Origin: Candidatus Kapaibacterium sp.
GTDB taxonomy: Bacteria > Bacteroidota > Ignavibacteria > Kapaibacteriales > UBA7675
Length of the DNA stretch: 49,640 nucleotides
Direction: 5' to 3'
Assembly: GCA_028284775.1 (NCBI GenBank)
Contig: JANQRB010000083.1
Coordinates: 1 to 49,640, forward strand
A model generated the notes under the pieces. That model was not told the DNA's origin, ran no database searches, and worked only from the letters and a program-made list of their open reading frames with translations. A program made the translations under genes and the position numbers. Shown here in pieces: positions 24,755 through 32,674 of the stretch (positions are counted from its first letter, which is position 1; the number at the start of each line of letters is the position of its first letter).

Positions 24755-26797
24755 CTAGCGCAGCGGCGTACCGGCAGTGGCCGGCGCGCCTTCGGACTTG
24801 CGACCGGCAAAGCGCAGCAGCAGGCCCAGCAGCAGAATACCCAATACGAACGCCACATACCATGGCAGGCCATAGCCCACCGGCAGCAATCCGAGCAGCA
24901 GGGCTGTGCCGCCGACAAGCAGCGCATAGGGCATCTGCGTATTGACGTGATCCACGTGGTCGCAGCCCGTCGCCATGGATGAGAGAATTGTCGTGTCGGA
25001 TATCGGCGAACAATGATCGCCCCAAACGGCGCCCGCCAGCACCGCCGACGTGGCGGCATAAAGGATGACGTGGGTCTCAGGTGCCGCGCCCTGGGCCGTC
25101 AGGACGGCCCAGCATAGGGGCAGCACCAGCGGAATAAGGATTCCCATCGTCCCCCAGCTCGACCCGGTGGCAAAAGCGGTCAGGGCGGCAAGAACAAAGA
25201 CGCCCGCCGGAATGAATTCCGGCGCCAGCCCGGGTCCCAATGCTGCAACAAGAAAATCAGCCGTATGAATCTGCGCATTGATGTCGGCCAGCGCCCAGGC
25301 GAGTATCAGGATTACCACCGCGTACAACATCGACTTCAGCCCGGCGAACCAGGCCTCGATCGTTTCTTTCAGACTGAGGATCCTCTGTCCCACCGACAAG
25401 AGCATTGCCAGCAGCACGCTGATGAGCGAGGCCCACAGGATGGCCTGGTAGGAATCGGCGTCTCCGATAATGGCGCGCAGACCCGGCCCCTCTCCCGCCA
25501 GAAATCCCACAACGTCCGGACGGATATAATCGATGACATCGCGCTGCCACTGACCGCCGCCGGTGATAAACAGACCGAGCAGCGTAGCGACAACGAGTGT
25601 TCCGACCGGAATGACGGCATTCCGAGCCAGCCTGGCTTTGTTTGGGGGCGGTGTGAGAGCGGCTTCCTCGCCCGCGCTGTTCTCCAGATCCGCGCCGGGT
25701 CGGTAGAGCTGTCCCTTGCTGCGTGCGCGCTGCTCGGCACGATACATCGGTCCGAAGTCGCGACCGCTCAGCGCAACGAAGAATACAAACACAAGCGCGA
25801 AAATGGGGTAAAAAGCATAGGGTATCGTGGAAAGAAAGAAGGAGTAAGCGGAAACCTCGCTCCCCAATTTGCTCAGGGCGTCGTCAATCAGGCCGACTTC
25901 AAAGCCGATCCAGGTCGTCACCAGGGCGATGCAGGAAACAGGGGCCGCGGTAGAATCGACCAGGTAGGCCAGTTTTTCGCGTGATATGAGCAGCCGGTCC
26001 GATATCGGCCGCATCGTATTACCCACGACCAATGTGTTGGCGTAATCATCGAAAAAAACCGCCAGGCCGAGCGTTGCCGTAATTGTCTGGCCGCGCCGCG
26101 AAGAATTGGCCCAGACGATGATCCGATTCACGATCCCCAGCGTGCCACCGTTGCGGGATATTATTCCGATCAGTCCGCCGATCATGAGGGAGAAAAGAAT
26201 AACCGAGATGTGGGCGCTGTCGCCATCTGCGGGTACGACGGCTCGCAGGATGTACACCTGCAGCGTATCGAGCAGGGCATACCACAGACCCGTAAAGGAT
26301 GCGCCGTAGACAATCCAGGCGCCGAGCCAGACACCTAAGAACAAGGCCGCGACGACCTGGCGCAATGTCAACGCCAGTATGACCGCCAGCAGCGCCGGAA
26401 ATATCGATATCCAACCGGGAATCCCCTGCGTCTCGGTGCTGCCGATAACCCGACCGCGAGCGAGCAACTCGACCTTGGTGCTGCCGTCATGCCGGATGAC
26501 GAGAGAGGCGGTGGCTTGCCCGTCCTGCAGACTCACCGCCTGTTCCCTTCCTTCGGAGCGCAGGACGAGAGGCGACGGCAGCGGGCCGGTTTCCGACGAT
26601 TCCGACGATTCTGTCAGGCGTATATCGACCTGGACGCTGTCACCGATCAGTACCACCGACGGCATAGTGAGTGTGGCCGCGGCGGCATAGAGCGCGGGCG
26701 ACGTCACGACAGAAAGGAGCGACAGCAGGAGTACCATCGAACGCGGTGAAAACAGGCATAAATATGAATATGGCCTCAAAGCCCGGTTCAATGGCAT
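24755..26797 (-). CDS. NhaC family Na+/H+ antiporter with exported N-terminal domain
   Basis: About 680 residues. The ATG at 26797 has GAGG 9 bases upstream and is preferred over the TTG at 26824. A signal-like hydrophobic segment (about 20-40) is followed by a soluble beta-rich segment of about 85 residues, then by the antiporter domain beginning PGWISIFPALLAVILAL. NhaC-type sequence includes GGLIGIISRNGGTLGI, VFFDDYANTLVVGNTMRPI, STAAPVSCIALVTTWIGFE, FATGSSWGTMGIL and GAVWGDHCSPISDTTILSS, which carries the polar residues of the transport path. NhaC members normally start directly with a membrane helix, so the extra N-terminal domain is unusual. It exports sodium or similar ions in exchange for protons, in keeping with two sodium symporters in the same window. 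Confidence 0.9.
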   Translation of the reverse strand: MPLNRALRPYSYLCLFSPRSMVLLLSLLSVVTSPALYAAAATLTMPSVVLIGDSVQVDIRLTESSESSETGPLPSPLVLRSEGREQAVSLQDGQATASLVIRHDGSTKVELLARGRVIGSTETQGIPGWISIFPALLAVILALTLRQVVAALFLGVWLGAWIVYGASFTGLWYALLDTLQVYILRAVVPADGDSAHISVILFSLMIGGLIGIISRNGGTLGIVNRIIVWANSSRRGQTITATLGLAVFFDDYANTLVVGNTMRPISDRLLISREKLAYLVDSTAAPVSCIALVTTWIGFEVGLIDDALSKLGSEVSAYSFFLSTIPYAFYPIFALVFVFFVALSGRDFGPMYRAEQRARSKGQLYRPGADLENSAGEEAALTPPPNKARLARNAVIPVGTLVVATLLGLFITGGGQWQRDVIDYIRPDVVGFLAGEGPGLRAIIGDADSYQAILWASLISVLLAMLLSVGQRILSLKETIEAWFAGLKSMLYAVVILILAWALADINAQIHTADFLVAALGPGLAPEFIPAGVFVLAALTAFATGSSWGTMGILIPLVLPLCWAVLTAQGAAPETHVILYAATSAVLAGAVWGDHCSPISDTTILSSMATGCDHVDHVNTQMPYALLVGGTALLLGLLPVGYGLPWYVAFVLGILLLGLLLRFAGRKSEGAPATAGTPLR

Positions 26798-27013
26798 CCG
26801 GCGCTTCCTCGATAATTGAAGCAAAGCTCAGCGAATGAAAGCCGCGACGATAGGCAATTTTTGGCTGTGTTCCAAACCGAAGCATCTGTCCGTGTTAATG
26901 GAGAGGCCGGATTCAGCTATGATCGGCATGCAATTAAGTCATCGCGGCGCAGGGCAGGCTCAGGCAGCAGATGCGGTCCGCCTTCGATATCGACGGCCGA
27001 CCGCATAGACGGA

Positions 27014-27042
27014 AACGAAAAATCCCGTCGTATTGACGGGAT
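27014..27042 (-). terminator. Intrinsic terminator after the CDGSH gene
   Basis: An 8-bp perfect stem (27022-27029 with 27035-27042) with a 5-base loop. Read on the minus strand it is followed by TTTTTCGTTT. It lies about 50 bases after the stop codon of the CDGSH gene. It has the form of a classic Rho-independent terminator. Confidence 0.8.
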
Positions 27043-27091
27043 CAGAATAATTTTAGGCGCGCCGATTGTTTGCGCGATGGCCGGAAAAGCC

Positions 27092-27328
27092 TTAAAGCGA
27101 GGCATGGCTGCCGTCGCAAAATGGCTTGCCGCCCGACTGCTTGCAACCGCACCATGCGACCGTCTTAGCTTCGCTGACCGTTTCAATGATAGGGTTAAAC
27201 CCGCTGTCTTTGTGAGAGCCATCGCAGTAGGGCTGATTGGCGGAATGGCCGCAAGCGCACCAGGCATAGCGCCCCGCTTCAACCTGCAAGACATACGGTG
27301 ATTTCTGTGCTATCTTCGCTTTAGCCAT
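27092..27328 (-). CDS. Double CDGSH iron-sulfur protein
   Basis: 78 residues containing two CDGSH motifs, each of the form C-x-C-x2-S-x3-P-x-C-D-G-S-H: C24, C26, C35, H39 and C60, C62, C71, H75. Each is expected to hold one redox-active [2Fe-2S] cluster with three Cys and one His ligand. The start at 27328 (MAKAKIAQ) is preferred over a 98-residue upstream extension that overlaps the DUF427 gene in another frame and has no similarity. Duplicated-motif CDGSH proteins are common in bacteria and are probably redox or cluster-transfer proteins. It follows the DUF427 gene by 49 bases on the same strand, probably one operon, with a terminator downstream. Confidence 0.92.
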   Translation of the reverse strand: MAKAKIAQKSPYVLQVEAGRYAWCACGHSANQPYCDGSHKDSGFNPIIETVSEAKTVAWCGCKQSGGKPFCDGSHASL

Positions 27329-27377
27329 AGTCTGAATTCCTTTGATAAGCTGAGACAAGCTAAGCTGTGAAAGCTGC

Positions 27378-27662
27378 CTACTTCTCAACAGTGACGCCTC
27401 GCCAAAAAGCAACGTGATCTTTAATATGGGAAGCCGCTTCCTTGGGTTCGGGATAATACCAGGCCGCATCCGGATTTTCTTCATCGTTGACGACAAGCGT
27501 ATAGTAGCTTGCGACACCTTTCCAGGGACATGTCGTCTGAAATTCACTCGGACGAAAGTATTCGCGTTTGATCGAATCGGCGGGAAAATAGACATTGCCT
27601 TCCACGCTTTCATAACTATCACTCTGGGCCAGAACGGCGCCGTTCCACACTGCTTTCGGCAT
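27378..27662 (-). CDS. DUF427 family protein
   Basis: 94 residues matching the DUF427 family in length and layout: it begins PKAVWNGAVLAQSD, has VEGNVYFPADSI and FRPSEFQTTCPWKG (a family hallmark, T-x-C-P-x-K-G), then ASYYTLVV and a C-terminal AAWYYPEPKEAASHIKDHVAFW. The ATG at 27662 has GAGGAG 9 bases upstream and is chosen over a TTG at 27692. The family is widespread in bacteria and fungi and has no assigned biochemical function. Its gene precedes the double-CDGSH gene on the same strand, so a shared redox or stress setting is possible but not shown. Confidence 0.9.
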   Translation of the reverse strand: MPKAVWNGAVLAQSDSYESVEGNVYFPADSIKREYFRPSEFQTTCPWKGVASYYTLVVNDEENPDAAWYYPEPKEAASHIKDHVAFWRGVTVEK

Positions 27663-27770
27663 AAACTGCTCCTCGTAACGATTCGTTGACAAAATACCCT
27701 GTAAGGCTCGTAAAAATTAGCCCAAAAATTTCAGATTGCAAACAGAGGCGCCGGCAAAGAGCTTCCCGGT

Positions 27771-28652
27771 TCACGCGCTGCCGCGCGGCCTGATAAACAG
27801 CCCTTCGCCTTCCGCCAGCAGCAGCCCCTCGCCGTCGGCGCTGACGTCGCGCAGTTCGCCGCGCACAAAGAACTTCCGGTCTTCGCGTTTGCGGAAGGAA
27901 GCACGCAGCATGATCTGGCTGCCGATCGGCACCGGTCGCCGATAGCTGACTTCCAGCCGCGCCGTCGGTGCGCCGCGCATCTCATTAGCCGAGAGCGCCT
28001 TGCCCATCACTTCATCAAGCAACAGCGCCGCGAATCCGCCATGCATCCAGCCTTCTTTACCCTGCATCCGGATGTCCGGATGGAGCCAGGAATACACATT
28101 CCGGTCCTTGCCGTCCCATAGAAAACTTAGGCCCAGGCCGTCCGGATGCGCACCGCCGCAGCCGACACATGCGTTATCGGCTCTGGGGCGGATCAGGCGA
28201 TAGCGCTCATCATCCTCGAGCGGCGCGATCACACAAAGCGTCCCTTCACTTTTCAGCGCGTAGTAGGGCCCCCAGCGCTGCAGGTCGGCGCCGAGCCCGA
28301 TGGCAAGGTCGCGGTCGAGACGGCCGAAACCGCCGACCGGCGCGCGGTGGTACAGTATGCCCTCCGGCGAAAAGCGCAGCTCATCCGCTCGGAAGGGCTG
28401 CTGCAGACCCGCAGCATATTCCAGGGAGGTTTCATCGACCAGACGCCGAAACACAATCGGGGTATCGGCGGCCCGCACGAAGTTCATTTCGGGGCCGCAA
28501 GGCGAAACATAGGGATAAGCGCTGTGCCGCCCGCTCGTATTGAGCTTCAATCGCCGAAAAAACTGCCGCAGCACGGTCCGGTCGGTGATTTCGGTGGTGT
28601 CGTGCAGCAGGCGGCCGCGCTCATCGATCGTGTAAAAATACTCGCGCGTCAT
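27771..28652 (-). CDS. UPF0598 (DUF4505)-hotdog thioesterase fusion protein
   Basis: 293 residues in two domains. Residues 1-150 read like the UPF0598/DUF4505 family (eukaryotic C8orf82-type proteins): EYFYTIDERGRLL, FFRRLKLN, YPYVSPCGPEMNFVRAADTPIVF, then a later LPF/LYH pattern. Residues 160-293 are a PaaI-like hotdog thioesterase: ACVGCGGAHPDGLGLSF, GWMHGGFAALLLDEVMGKAL (the catalytic helix with G205-G206 and D213/E214) and RLEVSYRRPVPIGSQIMLR. The hotdog domain probably hydrolyses acyl-CoA or another acyl thioester; the role of UPF0598 is unknown. The gene begins 6 bases after the stop codon of dtd, so the two are cotranscribed. I do not know whether this fusion has been described. Confidence 0.82.
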   Translation of the reverse strand: MTREYFYTIDERGRLLHDTTEITDRTVLRQFFRRLKLNTSGRHSAYPYVSPCGPEMNFVRAADTPIVFRRLVDETSLEYAAGLQQPFRADELRFSPEGILYHRAPVGGFGRLDRDLAIGLGADLQRWGPYYALKSEGTLCVIAPLEDDERYRLIRPRADNACVGCGGAHPDGLGLSFLWDGKDRNVYSWLHPDIRMQGKEGWMHGGFAALLLDEVMGKALSANEMRGAPTARLEVSYRRPVPIGSQIMLRASFRKREDRKFFVRGELRDVSADGEGLLLAEGEGLFIRPRGSA

Positions 28653-28658
28653 GGTATC

Positions 28659-29120
28659 CTACTGTTTCGGCGGCGAAAAACTCTTTTCCAGATTGATGGT
28701 CACGGGGCCGTCGTTGATCAGCTCCACCTCCATCATGGCGCCGAATACGCCCGAGGCAACTTCCAGCTTGCTCGCCGATCGCAGGTAGTCGATCATGTAC
28801 TCATACAAGGGTTCGGCGATGGCCGGCGGAGCCGCTCTGCTGAAACTCGGACGCGTGCCTTTACGGGCATCACCGTAGAGAGTAAACTGCGAAACGACGA
28901 GAATGCTGCCCCCGGTATCCAGGAGGGAGCGATTGAATTTGCCCTCCGCATCGGCGAAGAGTCGCAAGCGGAGGATTTTCTCGCTCAGCCACTCTGCTTC
29001 GCGACGGGTATCGTCATGGCTAATGCCCAGGAAGACCAGCGCTCCCGCGGCGATCGAAGCGCGAATCTCCGCCTCAACCCGCACAGAGGCACTCTTTACC
29101 CGTTGCAGCACTATTCGCAT
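28659..29120 (-). CDS. dtd: D-aminoacyl-tRNA deacylase
   Basis: 153 residues, the usual length of DTD. It opens with MRIVLQRVKSASVRVE and carries both family signatures: SQFTLYGDARKGTRPSF in the middle (SQFTLxGD motif) and NDGPVTINLE near the C-terminus (the GP motif of the cross-subunit active site). It removes D-amino acids, and glycine mischarged on tRNA-Ala, from tRNA, recycling the tRNA. It is the first gene of a two-gene operon with the UPF0598-thioesterase fusion. The promoter region (29121-29295) is shared divergently with the SPFH gene. Confidence 0.95.
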   Translation of the reverse strand: MRIVLQRVKSASVRVEAEIRASIAAGALVFLGISHDDTRREAEWLSEKILRLRLFADAEGKFNRSLLDTGGSILVVSQFTLYGDARKGTRPSFSRAAPPAIAEPLYEYMIDYLRSASKLEVASGVFGAMMEVELINDGPVTINLEKSFSPPKQ

Positions 29121-29182
29121 CGACAGTTCTCCACTCGCCCGATATTCCGCTGATATGCCGATTTTTGGGGCAAATCAATAAA

Positions 29183-29215
29183 TTCGCAATTTAAGCAATT
29201 TTCGTCTTAGCTTTG
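29183..29215 (+). promoter_or_regulatory. Candidate Bacteroidetes-type promoter for the SPFH gene
   Basis: TAGCTTTG at 29208-29215 matches the Bacteroidetes -7 consensus TAnnTTTG exactly. TTCG at 29183-29186, 21 bases upstream, matches three of four positions of the -33 element TTTG. A perfect inverted repeat (29212-29227) overlaps the -7 element. This would give a leader of about 75 bases before the ATG at 29296. Confidence 0.45.
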
Positions 29216-29295
29216 CGTTTACGCAAAAATCATTTGCAAGCGTAAGGTACCATTTCAGTCCAGCTTTGATTATTTCACAGCATTGAGGAGAATGT

Positions 29296-30207
29296 ATGAT
29301 GCCCTTGTTTGTCATTGGCATTCTTTTACTGATTATCGCGATTGTCGGAAGTAAATCCAACGAAGCAATCTATCGCGCCAAGGGCCTGATGATGCTCGGT
29401 GCCGTGGTGTTAATGATTATCGGCATCGGCACGGCGTCGGTCAAACAAATCGAAGCCGGCGAAATCGGGGTGCAACTGCTCTTTGGAAAAGTGCAGGACG
29501 AGACCTTGGGCGAAGGTCTGAATTTCATTCTGCCCGTGATGGATGTGGAAACGATCAGCATTAAAACCCGCAACTACACCATGTCAAGCGGCGCCGACGA
29601 ACAGAGCACCTTCCAGGGCGATCCCGTCCGCGTCCTGAGCGCAGACGGTCTTGAAGTCTCCATCGATGTAACAGTTCTGTATCGCGTGGTACGCGAAAAA
29701 GCGCCGGAGCTGCGCCGCACGGTGGGCTTCGATTTCGAGTCGCGGGTGGTCCGTCCGCAAACGCGCACGCGGATTCGCGAAAATGCCGTTCAGTACGATG
29801 CGGTTGATCTTTATTCGTCCAAGCGCGAGGAGTTTCAGGCCAATATCCGCGAAAATATCGCCCAGGATTTTCTCAATCGCGGCCTGTTTCTGGAGGATCT
29901 GCTGGTACGCAATATTCAATTGCCCGAGACTGTGCGTAAAAGTATCGAACGCAAGCTCACGGCTGACCAGGAAGCTCAGCGAATGGAATTTGTTAAACAA
30001 AAAGCCGAGCAGGAAGCCGACATACGTCGCGTGGAAGCCAAAGGCGTCGCCGACGCCCAGCGTATTATCAACGAGGGCCTGACAGACAAGGTTCTGCAGT
30101 ATGAGCTCATCAAAGTTCAGAAAGATCTGGCTGAGTCGCAGAACTCGAAAATCATCATCATGGGCGGTGGCAAAAACAATATGCCGCTGATTCTGAACGA
30201 TCGTTAA
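29296..30207 (+). CDS. SPFH/Band 7 (prohibitin-like) membrane protein
   Basis: 303 residues. Two N-terminal hydrophobic segments (about 4-19 and 30-48) anchor it in the membrane. The SPFH domain (about 48-225) begins VKQIEAGEIGVQLLFGKV and contains GLNFILPVMD, typical of prohibitins, followed by a coiled-coil-prone segment rich in Glu, Lys and Ala (KQKAEQEADIRRVEAKGVADAQRI) that usually drives ring assembly. The C-terminus has a short Gly-rich end. Prohibitin-like proteins form large membrane complexes and often regulate membrane proteases. The ATG at 29296 follows GAGGAG at 29286-29291. It is monocistronic, with a strong terminator downstream. Confidence 0.9.
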   Translation: MMPLFVIGILLLIIAIVGSKSNEAIYRAKGLMMLGAVVLMIIGIGTASVKQIEAGEIGVQLLFGKVQDETLGEGLNFILPVMDVETISIKTRNYTMSSGADEQSTFQGDPVRVLSADGLEVSIDVTVLYRVVREKAPELRRTVGFDFESRVVRPQTRTRIRENAVQYDAVDLYSSKREEFQANIRENIAQDFLNRGLFLEDLLVRNIQLPETVRKSIERKLTADQEAQRMEFVKQKAEQEADIRRVEAKGVADAQRIINEGLTDKVLQYELIKVQKDLAESQNSKIIIMGGGKNNMPLILNDR

Positions 30208-30289
30208 GGTAGCGTGGAACGGACGGCAGCGCTGAGCCCATTCACGCAATCACGCGCCACTATCCGGATCTTCGGCACATAAGCTTAGC

Positions 30290-30322
30290 TAAACGCCGTG
30301 TTACTGACACGGCGTTTTTTTT
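30290..30322 (+). terminator. Intrinsic terminator after the SPFH gene
   Basis: A perfect stem of about 10-11 bp (AACGCCGTGT with ACACGGCGTT) with a short loop, followed by an uninterrupted run of eight T residues. It lies about 85 bases after the SPFH stop codon. Confidence 0.9.
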
Positions 30323-30346
30323 GTGTTTTATTTAATTTTGATTCAC

Positions 30347-31537
30347 TTAACGAAATGCATTGCGCCGATACTGTTCGGCCAAACGGTGCGAATTGCGAAA
30401 CTCATCCCAATCGAGCACTTTCTCATACTGTTTCAATGCTAATTCGCGTTTACCCTGCCGGTCGAAAATATTGCCCATCTTAAGATTGCTGAGCACCATA
30501 AAGCCGGAGGGGTCGTCATCGAGCTTGCGGCTAAATTCATCACATTTTAACAGATACTTTAAGGCCAGTTCGTGTTCGCGGCGCTTCATAAGAGCATCGC
30601 CGACATAATACATTGCCTCACGCGCTACCAGATTGTCATAGCCGGTTTCGCGCGCGATACAGCGTTTAAGAATCTCCCGCCAGGTCGATTCCGTTTCGCT
30701 GCGCCGCCCCAGGTGCACCAGACTGCGACCCAGATATTTGTGGAATACGGAGTTGCGCGGAAACCTGGTGAAGAGGGCAGCGGCCAGATCACGCGTTTTT
30801 TCGTGGTCGTTTTCGAACTTGGCATAAATCTGCAGCAGCACCACTTTAGCTTCGGTATCCGCATAGCGTGCCTTCGCTGCAGCCAGCTCAAGCTCCTTAA
30901 CGCCCGATCTTTTACTGCCGGGCGGTAAAAACAACATCAGCGGTTTAACAACCGGATAGCGCTCGGGCAAGGCTTCCGCAAAGTAATGGTAAATGCCGAT
31001 ACCCAACAGGACATCGCTGTTGCCGGGAGCGATGCGCCATGCTTCCATCACGATATCCAGCGCCTCCTTACCGTCTGACGCGGCCCGGACCCACTGTCGA
31101 CGCGACACATAGTAACGGCCGCGGTAACCCAACGCGCCTCCCTTGAAAAACAGGCCGACAATATCATGCTCATTGTTCTCAAGGAGCAGGTCGCAAAGTT
31201 GGAGGACGGTATCGATCTTGCGGAGAAAACCGCGGTCGTGGGCTTTGGAACGCTTGTTGGTCGTAATCTTCCACCAGTCGACCATGGCATCCATAAAATA
31301 CCCAACGGGATGTTCGGGATAGAGGCGCTTAACCTTGTCGAATTCAACACTGGCGCTGTCAAACTGAATGTTATAGATAAAGGCGCTGCCGCGCCGTACG
31401 GCCGAGTCAGCGTCGGAATTCATCAACACCCACTGCGCGTGTCCATCGGCAGATGAGAAAAGAGCGCCAAGCAGCATCAGTGCCGCGCGAATGACGATTT
31501 TGCTGAAGCCCGGTCTTTGTGTTTTGATGTTAATCAT
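30347..31537 (-). CDS. Exported tetratricopeptide-repeat protein
   Basis: 396 residues with a signal peptide (about 1-35, ending in DGHAQ). The remainder is all-helical with degenerate TPR units; the clearest are in the C-terminal half, for example FHKYLGRSLVHLGRRSETESTWREIL, AREAMYYVGDALMKRREHELALKYLLKC and LKMGNIFDRQGKRELALKQYEKVL. The segment GIYHYFAEALPERYPVVKPLMLFLPPG is conserved-looking and resembles a family of envelope TPR proteins. It probably acts in periplasmic protein-protein contacts. The start codon overlaps the stop of the CPBP protease gene in an ATGA sequence (31534-31537), which indicates translational coupling. Specific partner unknown. Confidence 0.78.
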   Translation of the reverse strand: MINIKTQRPGFSKIVIRAALMLLGALFSSADGHAQWVLMNSDADSAVRRGSAFIYNIQFDSASVEFDKVKRLYPEHPVGYFMDAMVDWWKITTNKRSKAHDRGFLRKIDTVLQLCDLLLENNEHDIVGLFFKGGALGYRGRYYVSRRQWVRAASDGKEALDIVMEAWRIAPGNSDVLLGIGIYHYFAEALPERYPVVKPLMLFLPPGSKRSGVKELELAAAKARYADTEAKVVLLQIYAKFENDHEKTRDLAAALFTRFPRNSVFHKYLGRSLVHLGRRSETESTWREILKRCIARETGYDNLVAREAMYYVGDALMKRREHELALKYLLKCDEFSRKLDDDPSGFMVLSNLKMGNIFDRQGKRELALKQYEKVLDWDEFRNSHRLAEQYRRNAFR

Positions 31538-32472
31538 ATCGATACGCCGTTATGCTGTAAGCTTTCATCCGTTTTCATGCGCCGCTCATTGTCGAGAAGC
31601 GCCGATTCTACAAAACGACGCCTGAAGAGGCGCGCTGCGAGAGGCGGCGCGACAAGCGCCCAGGAACGACGCAACGTGACAGCCAGGCCGACGGCCAGGA
31701 GCAGCGTTGTCACGATCCCTTCTTCAATGCCGAATCGGCCTCCCATAATAATCTCGTAGAATGACGAATTCTCAGGAACTTCGATACGGACGATTCCCGA
31801 TCCGAATTCATTGCCGCTGACCGGCGACGACAGAATCAGGTACACACAAAAATTCCAGCCAAAGTGAAAGGCGATCGGCATCCAAAGCGACCGCGTTTGC
31901 AGGTACATCGCCGAAAGCAGCAGTCCCGCCAGCAAGAGATTAAGTAGGGCCCAGCCCGAAAAACCGACATTGAAGCAATGCAGGAAGGCAAAAAACAGAG
32001 CTCCATACATCAATGCCGCCAAGCGCCCGAAGCGCTCGAGAAGCGCCTGAAAGACAAGCCCGCGGAACAGTAATTCTTCCGCAACAGCATAGAGCAACAT
32101 ATACATGCCCACCAGCAAATGATGCTCCCACACGATACCGACGTCCGCCAGGGTCAAAGCGCCGTCCAAGGCCAGGGCAATTGCCAGAGCTGCCAGACAT
32201 AACAGCAGCGCCAGCGCCAGGCCGCGTCCGATTTCACGTATCATAAACCTGCCGGGCAGCAGCCCGACCGTATACCAGGCACCCTCTTTGCGCATCGCTT
32301 CCACCAGCAGGCTTGCCGCAATCAGTCCCAGGTACCAGGATTCCAGCGCAAAGAATTCGCCCAGGGGCAGGTACGCGAAGGTCGCCAGCAACAGTGATAA
32401 AGCAAAGAAAAGTGGCAGGCGCATCCACCAATGGGCGGTCATAATATGGCGCAAAGGCGGACGAGACGGCAT
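31534..32472 (-). CDS. CPBP family intramembrane metalloprotease (Abi/CAAX-like)
   Basis: About 312 residues with roughly eight hydrophobic helices. The CPBP domain shows VAEELLFRGLVFQALLERF (motif EExxxR), then FAFLHCFNVGFSG (FxxxH) and IAFHFGWNF (HxxxN), the three parts of the glutamate-type active site. The start is uncertain: ATGs at 32472 and 32442 are possible, while the upstream TTG at 32532 is unlikely; 32472 is used. It is coupled to the downstream TPR gene by an ATGA overlap. CPBP members process prenylated or signal proteins, or are immunity proteins of bacteriocins; no such peptide gene is seen nearby. The substrate is unknown. Confidence 0.85.
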   Translation of the reverse strand: MPSRPPLRHIMTAHWWMRLPLFFALSLLLATFAYLPLGEFFALESWYLGLIAASLLVEAMRKEGAWYTVGLLPGRFMIREIGRGLALALLLCLAALAIALALDGALTLADVGIVWEHHLLVGMYMLLYAVAEELLFRGLVFQALLERFGRLAALMYGALFFAFLHCFNVGFSGWALLNLLLAGLLLSAMYLQTRSLWMPIAFHFGWNFCVYLILSSPVSGNEFGSGIVRIEVPENSSFYEIIMGGRFGIEEGIVTTLLLAVGLAVTLRRSWALVAPPLAARLFRRRFVESALLDNERRMKTDESLQHNGVSI

Positions 32473-32674
32473 TAAATCGGCGTGCTTTCGTTGGAAGACT
32501 GCAGAAACTGTATTGCCCCGGATCGACGCCAAAATCGGGATATTTCACCTTTTATCACAATTCTTTGTGTCTGCGCAGCCCAAAGGCCCGGGAACAGGGC
32601 TCCGGCCCCCTCGACAGGCATTCGCGTCAATTGGCCGTCTCGGCACGGCGACGCTGGGTATGAACGACGATGAG

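Noticed and set aside
27092..27622. 176-residue reading of the CDGSH frame
   Set aside because: The first 98 residues overlap DUF427 in another frame and have no family features. The start at 27328 gives the exact length of double-CDGSH proteins.
28146..29153. 335-residue plus-strand frame across the thioesterase and dtd genes
   Set aside because: Antisense to both genes, which have clear family motifs.
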